Source of the DNA: an uncultured Clostridia bacterium
GTDB lineage: Bacteria; Bacillota; Clostridia; TANB77; CAG-508
DNA length: 57,265 nucleotides
Direction: 5' to 3'
Assembly (NCBI GenBank): GCA_944387555.1
Contig: CALXFH010000009.1
Location: 1-57,265, forward strand
In this document: one piece after another, positions 1-7,579 of the stretch
Layout of the letters: every line of letters begins with the position of its first letter
Position numbering within the stretch: position 1 is the stretch's first letter
Program-made: the position numbers and the translations under genes
Notes under the pieces: generated by a model
What the model was told of the DNA's origin: nothing
The model's database searches: none
Seen by the model: the letters and a program-made list of their open reading frames with translations, nothing else

Positions 1-112
1 TCATTTTATCATATTTTTGGTACTTCCTATTTATTTTTTTATATCTTTGTGTGACATATCTATTGTAAACCTATATATTTTAAAAGTTTTTTAATAAAGT
101 TGTCAAAAGTAG

Positions 113-150
113 AAAAGGTAAGCATCCTTTAATAGAATGCTTACCTTTTT
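113..150 (-). terminator. Hairpin terminator after the 72-aa orphan gene
   Basis: A perfect 13-bp inverted repeat (AAAAGGTAAGCAT at 113-125, complement at 137-149) has an 11-nt loop. It lies just past the stop of the gene at 157-375. Both arms end in A/T tracts, so it could act in either direction. Confidence 0.75.
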
Positions 151-156
151 AGACTA

Positions 157-375
157 TTATGGAAGTGGTGTATTAAGCTTCATATCCCTGTCTTTTTTCT
201 GTCTTTCAATTGCCTTCTTGTAATCTACAAGAAGAATAGCTTCACCATTATGATGAATAACAATTGTGACATCATCCTGGAATTTGAGAAGTCCACTATC
301 GTCAATAATAGTTACTTTTACACTATTAAGGCCTTTCCGAACTTTTCCGTGATACTCTTCCAACTTGCCTTCCAT
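157..375 (-). CDS. Hypothetical 72-aa protein, atypical composition
   Basis: I do not recognise this small soluble protein. It starts MEGKLEEYHG, has a predicted beta-rich middle (VTIIDDSG, VTIVIHHNGEAILLVDY) and a charged tail. An upstream ATG at 402 has no ribosome site; the ATG at 375 has AAAGGA seven bases ahead, so I use 375. It is followed by its own hairpin terminator. One in-frame CGG (337-339) must be read as Arg here, because a +1 shift reaches a stop after six codons. That sets it apart from native genes. It probably shares an origin with the neighbours at 418-582 and 819-1211. Confidence 0.6.
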   Translation of the reverse strand: MEGKLEEYHGKVRKGLNSVKVTIIDDSGLLKFQDDVTIVIHHNGEAILLVDYKKAIERQKKDRDMKLNTPLP

Positions 376-417
376 TTTTAGTCCTTTCTCGGATAAATAC
401 ATAGAATAGATAAATAC

Positions 418-582
418 TCATTTTATAGTAGTTCCTCCCATATTAGCCCTATCTGTTACATATTGGTTAATATACGACATTGTTGCAATAACCTCTTTTG
501 AAGCTAGGATAACATTCCTAGCCATAAGAGCAATTGCTCCTAAACTAACTACCACTATCAAAACTTGCTGTTTCCTACCCAT
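418..582 (-). CDS. Small membrane protein, 54 aa
   Basis: The short ORF begins MGRKQQVLIVVVSLGAIALMARN, a basic N-terminus followed by a hydrophobic stretch of about 13 residues. The soluble tail ends GGTTIK. The ribosome site AAAGGA is seven bases before the ATG, and a good promoter lies at 646-675. It resembles a single-pass small membrane protein or a signal-anchored peptide. No family is recognised. The gene at 157-375 begins 42 bases downstream, so the two are probably co-transcribed. Confidence 0.6.
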   Translation of the reverse strand: MGRKQQVLIVVVSLGAIALMARNVILASKEVIATMSYINQYVTDRANMGGTTIK

Positions 583-645
583 TATTTATCCTTTCTCTTA
601 AGGAATATAATTTTATACTCCTTACCTGCACATACAAGCATTATC

Positions 646-675
646 ATTATAACATAGTTAATAACTTTTTTTCAA
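646..675 (-). promoter_or_regulatory. Sigma-A type promoter for the 54-aa gene
   Basis: On the minus strand TTGAAA (675-670) and TATAAT (651-646) are separated by 18 bases, upstream of the gene starting at 582. Confidence 0.65.
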
Positions 676-756
676 ACAAAAAACAAACATATTAAAACAT
701 TAACTAAAAAAATCAAACATATTAAATTCCATAAATATATTGTAATATAATTTATT

Positions 757-784
757 ATGGCGAGCCTAATATTAGGCTCGCCAT
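757..784 (-). terminator. Perfect 28-bp palindrome, probable terminator
   Basis: ATGGCGAGCCTAAT and its exact complement abut with no spacer (centre 770/771). It follows the gene ending at 819. There is no long U tract on the minus side, so terminator activity is inferred from position. Confidence 0.6.
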
Positions 785-818
785 ATTCTAACAGACATAC
801 TTATATCTGTTTTGCCAG

Positions 819-1211
819 TTAATTATCTATCCGTACCTCCCATTCTCTTTCGATGTTTGTCCTACCTCTCACAGTGAAGATTTCTTTTCCATCTGCTACG
901 CATGTAATTGCTTCAAAATTAACAATATAATACATTAATATACCGCAATTACTCTCTATGTGCTCTTCATCTTCAAAGTCACATTCTATGGTAATAAAAT
1001 CAGCTTTACATGCTTTTTCACATGCCCTTTTCAGAGCTTTTATTTGTGGATTATTATCTAACTTCGAAGTTTCAATAATCCAATGCTTAGGAGAACTCTC
1101 TGAAAATTTAATAGAAAATGTTCTAGACACTTCTTTTTCTCCTACAAATTTCCACCTCCAATGGTCCAAGTCTTTTTTACTATTATTGTCATTCAAAAGC
1201 ATAAGCCACAT
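819..1211 (-). CDS. Hypothetical 130-aa protein, atypical composition
   Basis: An unrecognised soluble protein with many acidic and aromatic residues (DLDHWRWKF, ECDFEDEEHIES, four Cys). The start ATG at 1211 has GAAAGGA eight bases ahead, and a promoter lies at 1268-1296. It appears monocistronic, with a palindrome behind the stop. The third sense codon from the end is a CGG (831-833), read as Arg. The codon choice, promoter-leader layout and lone-gene organisation match the other atypical genes at 157, 418, 21239 and 29538, suggesting acquisition by transfer. Function cannot be inferred. Confidence 0.6.
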   Translation of the reverse strand: MWLMLLNDNNSKKDLDHWRWKFVGEKEVSRTFSIKFSESSPKHWIIETSKLDNNPQIKALKRACEKACKADFITIECDFEDEEHIESNCGILMYYIVNFEAITCVADGKEIFTVRGRTNIEREWEVRIDN

Positions 1212-1267
1212 TTTTATTCCTTTCTATTACGGGACGTACAGCCTGGCTAATGCTGTCTCTACTTTAT

Positions 1268-1296
1268 ATAATACCACAAATTTGCTAAAAATTCAA
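1268..1296 (-). promoter_or_regulatory. Promoter for the 130-aa gene
   Basis: Minus strand TTGAAT (1296-1291), 17-base spacer, TATTAT (1273-1268). The leader is about 55 bases long. Confidence 0.6.
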
Positions 1297-1352
1297 ATTA
1301 TGTAAATTTTATTTTCTAATCATATTATTTATTTTATTATATTTTTAACAAA

Positions 1353-1378
1353 AAAAGTTACTATTTCTAGTAACTTTT
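1353..1378 (-). terminator. Terminator behind the prepilin relic
   Basis: AAAAGTTACTA (1353-1363) pairs with TAGTAACTTTT (1368-1378) across a 4-base loop. It is just downstream of the pseudogene at 1413-1541. Confidence 0.65.
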
Positions 1379-1412
1379 CCTTCAATATCATCAATATCAA
1401 TACTTCTTGCTT

Positions 1413-1541
1413 TTATTCCTTTGCTACTATTGCCGTATAATGCATTGCAATAGAAACACCTGCTAAAATTAAAAGGACAATTATTGTAATTACTAGCGCT
1501 ATAAGTGTTATGCCTTTATTATTTTCTAATTTTGTTTACAT
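1413..1541 (-). pseudogene. Relic of a prepilin-type N-terminal segment
   Basis: Translation after the ATG reads KLENNKGITLIALVI then TIIVLLILAGVSIA, the characteristic processing site plus hydrophobic helix of clostridial type IV pilin-like proteins (G before the cleavage site, then ITLIALV). Codon 2 is TAA, no alternative start follows in frame, and the frame ends after 41 more codons with no pilin body. A purine-rich stretch (GGGGAGAAAG) still precedes the ATG and a terminator follows. I read it as a dead, truncated prepilin gene; a single A-to-T change of AAA would explain the early stop. Confidence 0.65.
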
Positions 1542-1863
1542 TTTTTCTTTCTCCCCTTCTTTAGTTATTTTATTTTTGTTTTCTATTTGTTTCTGTCTTC
1601 ATTTTTCCTTCTTTTGAACTAAAAATGTCTTATTTTTAATAGTATTTCCTTATTTTTATAATTTTAAACAAAGATATGTTGGTATGTATTTTTATTATTT
1701 TTATATTTTTTAACTACCATTATTCTCGGATATTTATGTCGTATTTATTATATATATTTTTTATTTTATTAGTCAACAAAATGTCAGAAATTTAATATTA
1801 TATTTTTGTTACAATATTTTATATTCTCCTTTCTTTTTAGTATTTATTTTTAAAGAAAAGTAA
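1542..1863. other. AT-rich intergenic stretch, nothing recognised
   Basis: About 320 bases of very AT-rich DNA lie between the relic pilin gene and the nested hairpin element. I see no credible ORF, tRNA or clear promoter. Confidence 0.5.
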
Positions 1864-1960
1864 AGTAATTTTTTAAATTAGGCATTTTTCGTAGGGGAAT
1901 TAGGGGTAGAAAAATGCTGGTAAGCGAAGCTTAAATTTAAAAAATTACTACAAACCCCTA
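1864..1960. other. Nested three-stem inverted-repeat element with possible pseudoknot
   Basis: A perfect 16-bp outer stem (1864-1879 with 1934-1949) encloses two inner hairpins. One is a 9-bp stem (1882-1890 with 1909-1917) whose loop carries TAGGGG twice (1892-1897, 1901-1906). The other is a 5-bp stem with a GAA loop (1921-1933). Just outside, CCCCTA at 1955-1960 is complementary to either TAGGGG. This is a three-way junction with a potential pseudoknot. It could be a structured RNA or the folded end of a small mobile element; strand is unknown. Confidence 0.5.
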
Positions 1961-2024
1961 AAATAGAAAATTAAAAATTGGAAAAATAAAACAAAAAAAC
2001 TTAAAAACAAAGAAGCAAAGAAAA

Positions 2025-2046
2025 AAGACCTAAATTAATAGGTCTT
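2025..2046 (-). terminator. Terminator after the glucoamylase gene
   Basis: AAGACCT (2025-2031) pairs with AGGTCTT (2040-2046); on the minus strand a run of six or more U follows. Confidence 0.8.
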
Positions 2047-2051
2047 AAGAT

Positions 2052-2092
2052 GTGTCCCAGATTGCGCATTTATGCGCAAAAGGAAACGTCCC
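2052..2092 (-). repeat. REP-like 41-bp repeat, copy 1
   Basis: GTGTCCC, a short hairpin (TTGCGCA / TGCGCAA), then AAAAGGAAACGTCCC. A same-length copy is at 43523-43563, and related ends flank the transposase at 35.3-36.3 kb. Its outer G is the last base of the TAG stop of the gene at 2092-4062. Confidence 0.75.
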
Positions 2093-4062
2093 TATTTGTA
2101 CAATTTCTCTAAAACAATAAGAAACATAGCATGAGACCAGCCAAGTCCAATAACCCAGTTAGGTTTTAATGTAGAGTTATCTACTTGTTCACCTAAGAAA
2201 TAATGTTTTCCTGCAGTTTTTACAACAAAATCAAAAGTCTCTTTAGCTTTTCTCTTTTCTCCAGTCTCTAAATAGTAAAGAGTCATCCAAAGGTTAGCAA
2301 TAGGCCAAGGATTACCATTCATATAATGGTCACCTTCAAACCTTTGGTATCCGCCAGTATAAGTACGAAGATGTAAATTAATACTCTCAACAGTATTTTT
2401 AATCTTAGTTTCTTTTGGTCTAAATACATTAAAAGGATAAACGCTACCCAAAATACTAATATCCATTAACTTGTCATCAGTGTTTCTAACATAAGATTTC
2501 TTTTGGTCATCATAAAGATTTGTATTAATATAATCTTTAATACCTCTTTGGATTTTCTCAATCTCTCTTTCGTTCTTTTGTATTTTTTCTTCTTTTAATC
2601 TGTTATTCTCAAACTCAGAAACATTTTTACCAAGAGCTCTGTAAATACCAAGAATAGCGTCAAATGCTGCATAAATACTAGCTAAAGAATATAAGTGAAT
2701 ACCCTCATGCATCTCCCATAAATCATAGCTTACATGGTATTTATGCTCTTTACCAGTTCTTCTTTTTGTATCTTCTTCTATCTCGTCTTTTACAACATCA
2801 CGTTTTTCTTTATCTATTCCATCTATTCCTAGCCAATCTTCAACATATTTTTTCAAAAAGTCAATTGCTCTTTCACACATATGAAGATTATCTTTTAAGA
2901 ACTTCTCAGATTTTGTAACTTTGTAATGTTCATAAACACCATAAACCACGCTTGCTGTTTCATCTACTTGGTAACCCCAACAAGGAGCAAGCTTTCCATC
3001 TGTGAAAAATCTTTGTTCCCACATACCATTCTTACTTTGTGTTTTCTTGCAAAAAACTTTATAAAATTTATCAGTTTCTTTTTCCATATTTACAATATCC
3101 ATAGCTTTTGTTACAAAAACTGCATCTCTCGGCCAACAATAAGCATATCTACCACATCTTGTAAAGTCCTCATCAATTTCAGGAGAAGCAATTATACCAC
3201 CAGTTTCTGGATTTGTAAGTAAAGGGAATAATAAAATACTTCTTTTATAAATTTCAAAAATTCTTTCTTCATAACTATTTTTAGGTTCTTTTAAATTTAA
3301 ACCATTATGAGCTTTTAAATATTTTCTCCAATAAGATTTAGTAGAAGTATATTCTTTGTTTAAATCTATTTTAGTAATTCTATCTATTTCATCTTCCATC
3401 TCTGATACATTTTTATTTTCATCAACTAAAATACAAACTTCTAAAACTTTCTTTTCTTGTGGTTTTATAATACCTAAATCATAACAAATGCTACTGTCTT
3501 TTGACATACCAATATAATCTTTATCATGTATTTCACCAGTTTTAATAGTATCATAGCTACCATTAATTTGGTGCCCTGCTATCTTTGCACCTTTGGCAAA
3601 AGTAGATACCACAAAATCATGAGCATATTGCATCATACCATTATCAATAACTTTGCAAGAAACATGGTTATTTTTATCTGATAATAGCTCTGAATGAATA
3701 TAAAATTTAGTATCTAAATCAATAGTACCCTCATTTAAAAATGCATATCTTCTAACTAACACATTTTCTTTTAAAAGCATAAAATCTGTCTGTACAACAG
3801 TCATATTAAAATAAGTATTTGTCACTTCTGTATTTAATACATTAGTATCTGTATCATAATATTGTTTATATTGGTTATTAATATCATCATGTAAGTAAAT
3901 CAAATCAGATTGATTTAGCTTTACACCTGTATGGAAAAAATTAATATATTGTCTATTATCTTTACTAGGAAAATAAAGTCTTTGAAGTTCTCCTTTTCCT
4001 GTAAAAGTTGCAATCATATTTTTATTTCCCACAATTGCTTCATTTAAATATTTATCGCTCAT
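2092..4062 (-). CDS. Glycoside hydrolase family 15 glucoamylase-like protein
   Basis: A 656-aa cytoplasmic protein, as no signal peptide is visible. The family removes glucose from the non-reducing ends of alpha-glucans or related oligosaccharides. The N-terminal beta-sandwich region (1-250) is followed by an (alpha/alpha)6 catalytic domain with RYAYCWPRDA (305-314), NGMWEQRFFTDG (345-356), DLWEMHEG (447-454, likely catalytic acid region) and GEQ (624-626, likely base), ending in GLGWSHAMFL. The start has GAGGAG upstream. It is the last gene before a terminator and sits 49 bases after the beta-CASP gene. It probably works in glycogen or maltodextrin turnover; the exact substrate is not determinable. 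Confidence 0.88.
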   Translation of the reverse strand: MSDKYLNEAIVGNKNMIATFTGKGELQRLYFPSKDNRQYINFFHTGVKLNQSDLIYLHDDINNQYKQYYDTDTNVLNTEVTNTYFNMTVVQTDFMLLKENVLVRRYAFLNEGTIDLDTKFYIHSELLSDKNNHVSCKVIDNGMMQYAHDFVVSTFAKGAKIAGHQINGSYDTIKTGEIHDKDYIGMSKDSSICYDLGIIKPQEKKVLEVCILVDENKNVSEMEDEIDRITKIDLNKEYTSTKSYWRKYLKAHNGLNLKEPKNSYEERIFEIYKRSILLFPLLTNPETGGIIASPEIDEDFTRCGRYAYCWPRDAVFVTKAMDIVNMEKETDKFYKVFCKKTQSKNGMWEQRFFTDGKLAPCWGYQVDETASVVYGVYEHYKVTKSEKFLKDNLHMCERAIDFLKKYVEDWLGIDGIDKEKRDVVKDEIEEDTKRRTGKEHKYHVSYDLWEMHEGIHLYSLASIYAAFDAILGIYRALGKNVSEFENNRLKEEKIQKNEREIEKIQRGIKDYINTNLYDDQKKSYVRNTDDKLMDISILGSVYPFNVFRPKETKIKNTVESINLHLRTYTGGYQRFEGDHYMNGNPWPIANLWMTLYYLETGEKRKAKETFDFVVKTAGKHYFLGEQVDNSTLKPNWVIGLGWSHAMFLIVLEKLYK

Positions 4063-4111
4063 ATTTGTTTTTCTCCTCTTTTTTCTTATGGTTTTCTTTT
4101 TTATTTTTACT

Positions 4112-5755
4112 TTATCCTTCTATTACATTTAGTATTTGTTTTTCTAAATCTTTTATCTTTTCATTTATTCTAAAGATATCTTCATCTCTTAAGTTGTCAT
4201 CATCAACATCTTTTCTTACATATTCATCCATGTCTTTAATCTCAGATTTTAATTTTTCTAATCTATCTAAGATTTCTCTCTTCATTGAGTTTGGAACTTT
4301 TCTTTCTATCTTATGAGTCATTTGAACTTCATCTTTAACATCATAAGTTTCACCAAAATCTGGCACAATTACTGGTATATTTGTTTCTTGTTCTATTTTA
4401 TCTCTTAATACTTCTTGTGACTCAGGTTCACCATGTACTAAGAATATGTTTTTAGGCTTTTTAATAAATGAATAAATAAAATTCATTAAACCTTCTTGGT
4501 CAGCATGTCCAGAATAACCTTCTATATATTCTATTCTTGCATTTACTGCAAACTCTTCACCAAATATTTTTACAGTTTTAGCTCCATTTACTATTTGGTA
4601 TCCTAGAGTTCCTGGTGCTTGGTAACCAACAAAAAGTATAGTTGATTTTGGATTCCAAATATTATGTTTTAAATGATGTTTAATTCTTCCTACATCACAC
4701 ATTCCACTTGCTGAAATTATTATACTTGGTTTATCATTTTCATTTAATGCTTTTGACTCATCAGCTGTTCTTGTAAAATGTAATCCTGGAAATTCTAGTG
4801 GATTATCTCCTCTCATAATTTCTGCTCTTACTTCTGGCTCAAAAAGATTTGTATTTTCCCTAAACACCTCTGTTGCTGATATTGCAAGTGGGCTATCTAC
4901 ATATACATCTGCCCTCATTAATGTTTTATATTTTCTTCTAAATTCTTCATCATCTTTTTCATCTTTTAATTTATTAATTTCATAAAGAATTTCTTGTGTT
5001 CTTCCAACTGCAAATGATGGAATTACAACAGTTCCCCCATTATCTAATGTTTCTGATACTACATTTAAGAATATTTCTGCCTTTTCATCATTTCTTAAAT
5101 GTAACCTACTTCCATAAGTTGACTCCATTACTAAATAATCTGCATCTTCTATCATAGTTGGCGAATCTAGAAGTGGTATATCATTATTTCCTAAATCTCC
5201 AGTAAATACAGTTTTTTCTTCTTTTCCATCTTCATTAACCCAAAGCTCTATTATACTAGAACCTAGCATGTGTCCGGCATCATTAAAACGTACATGAATT
5301 TGTGGAGTAATTTCTATAATTTGGTCATATTGAACTGGCTCAAATATTTCCAAACATCTTGCTGCTTCCTCTGCTGTATACATTGGTTCTACTTCTGGTA
5401 ATCCTTTTCTTATTCTCTTTTTATTCTTCCAAGATGTTTCCATTTCTTGAATATGTCCGCTATCTGGTAACATCAAGGCACATAAATCACATGTTGCTTT
5501 ATGTGCATATACTTTATTTCTATATCCTTCTTTATAAAGTTTTGGTATTCTTCCTGAATGGTCAATATGTGCATGAGTTAGTAGCATAAAATCTATTGAT
5601 TTTGGATCAAATTCAAATTCATCCATATTTCTTTCTTCTAACTCAGCTTTTCCTTGCCACATTCCACAGTCTACCAAAAATCTTTTACCCGCTGCTTCTA
5701 CTAAATAATTTGAACCTGTAACTGTTTTAGTTGCTCCTAAAAAAGTAATTTTCAT
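4112..5755 (-). CDS. Metallo-beta-lactamase/beta-CASP RNase-like protein
   Basis: 547 aa. The N-terminal metallo-beta-lactamase fold has the zinc motif HAHIDH (61-66) and a downstream DAGHMLGSS histidine. The beta-CASP insertion and the C-terminal GYSGHAD motif mark the KH-less CPSF73-like RNA hydrolase group (YSH1-type, annotated in bacteria as MBL-fold metallohydrolase with RNA-specificity domain). A charged, probably coiled-coil tail (about 475-547) is extra. It starts ATG at 5755 after GGAGG, only 12 bases past the upstream gene's stop, so it is in an operon with it. The likely role is endo- or exonucleolytic RNA processing; the target is unknown. Confidence 0.85.
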   Translation of the reverse strand: MKITFLGATKTVTGSNYLVEAAGKRFLVDCGMWQGKAELEERNMDEFEFDPKSIDFMLLTHAHIDHSGRIPKLYKEGYRNKVYAHKATCDLCALMLPDSGHIQEMETSWKNKKRIRKGLPEVEPMYTAEEAARCLEIFEPVQYDQIIEITPQIHVRFNDAGHMLGSSIIELWVNEDGKEEKTVFTGDLGNNDIPLLDSPTMIEDADYLVMESTYGSRLHLRNDEKAEIFLNVVSETLDNGGTVVIPSFAVGRTQEILYEINKLKDEKDDEEFRRKYKTLMRADVYVDSPLAISATEVFRENTNLFEPEVRAEIMRGDNPLEFPGLHFTRTADESKALNENDKPSIIISASGMCDVGRIKHHLKHNIWNPKSTILFVGYQAPGTLGYQIVNGAKTVKIFGEEFAVNARIEYIEGYSGHADQEGLMNFIYSFIKKPKNIFLVHGEPESQEVLRDKIEQETNIPVIVPDFGETYDVKDEVQMTHKIERKVPNSMKREILDRLEKLKSEIKDMDEYVRKDVDDDNLRDEDIFRINEKIKDLEKQILNVIEG

Positions 5756-5767
5756 AAAAATCCTCCT

Positions 5768-7381
5768 TTAATAAAAAGCTTTTACTTTTATATTAAATCT
5801 AATAGCCAAATCTTTTTTATTCATATTTTCCCCATTTGGCAACTCTTTCTTTTCTCCAATACCATTTCCATCAAATACTTGTATATAATAATTTTCCTGA
5901 TTTTTTTCTTCTGTTTTTTCCTTTACTTTTTCTTTTATTAATTTTATTTCAATATCTTCTATATTTATATTTCTGTTCTGGAATATAACTTTCAATAGTT
6001 CATAATTTACATCTTCTTGTTTAGAAAATCTCTCAATTACTTTTAATTTATGTGCTTTTTCTAAAACTCTCTTTGTTTCTTCTACTAACTCTTTTTGTAA
6101 ATCCTTTTCTTCAAATATACTTTTTTCAAAATTATATGGTAGCATATTATAATATCTAAATTCATATATTAGTCTTAACATATCTTGTTTAGAATCACAT
6201 TTTTCTATTTTCTTATCGAAACATTTTAAAAATATTTTCTGTATTTTTAATTTTAAGCTATCTATTTTTTTATCAATATTTTTTTCATCTACTAAAGATA
6301 AATATTTTTCTTTTTCTTCTAGTTCTTTTTTATAACCTACATATTTTTGTGGATTTAATAATTCATTTAATTTTTCAATCTTTTCTAATTTTTTCTCTCT
6401 TTCATCTGTCATCATTTTGCTAAGTATTCTCATACTAAATATCTTTTCTTCTAATGGCAAAGCTTCATTTCTTTTTTCATATTCTTCTTCTAACAAATGT
6501 TTATTATTTATTGTTTCGTCAATTGTTTTTATCTCAGATGTTAGCTTTCTTTTTTCTTCAGTTATTCTTTCAACAAAAGCTTCATTATCCTGCATCTGTT
6601 CTAGTTCTTTTTCCACAACCTCTTTTTGTTTTAACATTTTTTCTTTAGATTTTTTATCAAATTTAATTTCTAAATATACAGAAATTTCTTTTAATATTTC
6701 TATTAATTCTCTTGCTTCTTCTTTTCCATAAAGCTCCTCTAATCTTTCTTTGAAAATTTGCATATAATCCATAATAAATTCTTTATTATGAAGCCATTTA
6801 TTCATAAATTCATTTCCAACTAATAATAATAAATTTTGATAAATCAAATTATGCGAAATACTTTCTATTTCTCTTGGTATAGTTGTCCACGAATAACCAT
6901 TAAAATCTCTTAATGGTTCTACCTCATTTATGCAAGCCCCTACATTTATTAAATCTGATAGAGTTTTTGATATTACAACATAATCATCTTTAATTATTCT
7001 ATTTCTTTTAGCAATTTTTGCTAAACAGTATAATACTTTTCTTTCTATGTTATAGCAAATTATTCTTTTTTTCTTTTTCTCTACTAAAAAAGTTCTATCT
7101 CCTATTATCTCACTTTCTTTAGAATGTGGTTTTACAAGTTTTATTTCATCACAATTATTTTCTATGCAATAAATTATACTTTCTATCATTTCTTCCTTAG
7201 TTACTACATCTTGTTTTACTTGTTTATAATCTTTATAAGATGTTTCTAATTTATACAAAATGCTTAGGAGAATACTTTTTACATTTTCTGCATATGGCTT
7301 TTTCTCTAGTACTCTTTCTAGTTCATTGTTATAATCTTTTTTTACAATTTTATCAAATAACTTTTCATTTTTCTTTTGCAA
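5768..7381 (-). CDS. Coiled-coil hypothetical protein, 537 aa
   Basis: I do not recognise a family. It is lysine- and glutamate-rich and soluble. Residues about 1-230 look globular (SYKDYKQVKQ, FNGYSWTTIPREIES), about 240-370 are strongly heptad-like coiled coil, and the C-terminus ends in a small beta-like stretch (YYIQVFDGNGIGEKKELP). The start is TTG at 7381, six bases after AAAGGAG. It lies upstream of the beta-CASP gene in the same operon and downstream of the repeat-amidoligase gene, with a 198-base gap. It could be a partner of either; no function is assigned. Confidence 0.6.
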   Translation of the reverse strand: MQKKNEKLFDKIVKKDYNNELERVLEKKPYAENVKSILLSILYKLETSYKDYKQVKQDVVTKEEMIESIIYCIENNCDEIKLVKPHSKESEIIGDRTFLVEKKKKRIICYNIERKVLYCLAKIAKRNRIIKDDYVVISKTLSDLINVGACINEVEPLRDFNGYSWTTIPREIESISHNLIYQNLLLLVGNEFMNKWLHNKEFIMDYMQIFKERLEELYGKEEARELIEILKEISVYLEIKFDKKSKEKMLKQKEVVEKELEQMQDNEAFVERITEEKRKLTSEIKTIDETINNKHLLEEEYEKRNEALPLEEKIFSMRILSKMMTDEREKKLEKIEKLNELLNPQKYVGYKKELEEKEKYLSLVDEKNIDKKIDSLKLKIQKIFLKCFDKKIEKCDSKQDMLRLIYEFRYYNMLPYNFEKSIFEEKDLQKELVEETKRVLEKAHKLKVIERFSKQEDVNYELLKVIFQNRNINIEDIEIKLIKEKVKEKTEEKNQENYYIQVFDGNGIGEKKELPNGENMNKKDLAIRFNIKVKAFY

Positions 7382-7579
7382 AATATTCTCCTTTCTTGAG
7401 ACAAAGAGAAACAGAACTTTATTGTCTCATTTTTTCTATATATGTATTTTTACTTTTCTACTTTTGTAAAGGTTTAACATTTTTCATATATAACTATATC
7501 ATTATTTTTTGTAAGTGACAAGAAGAATTTTTCTTAATTATAGATAATATATTCTTATCCTTTAAATGCCTTCACCTTT

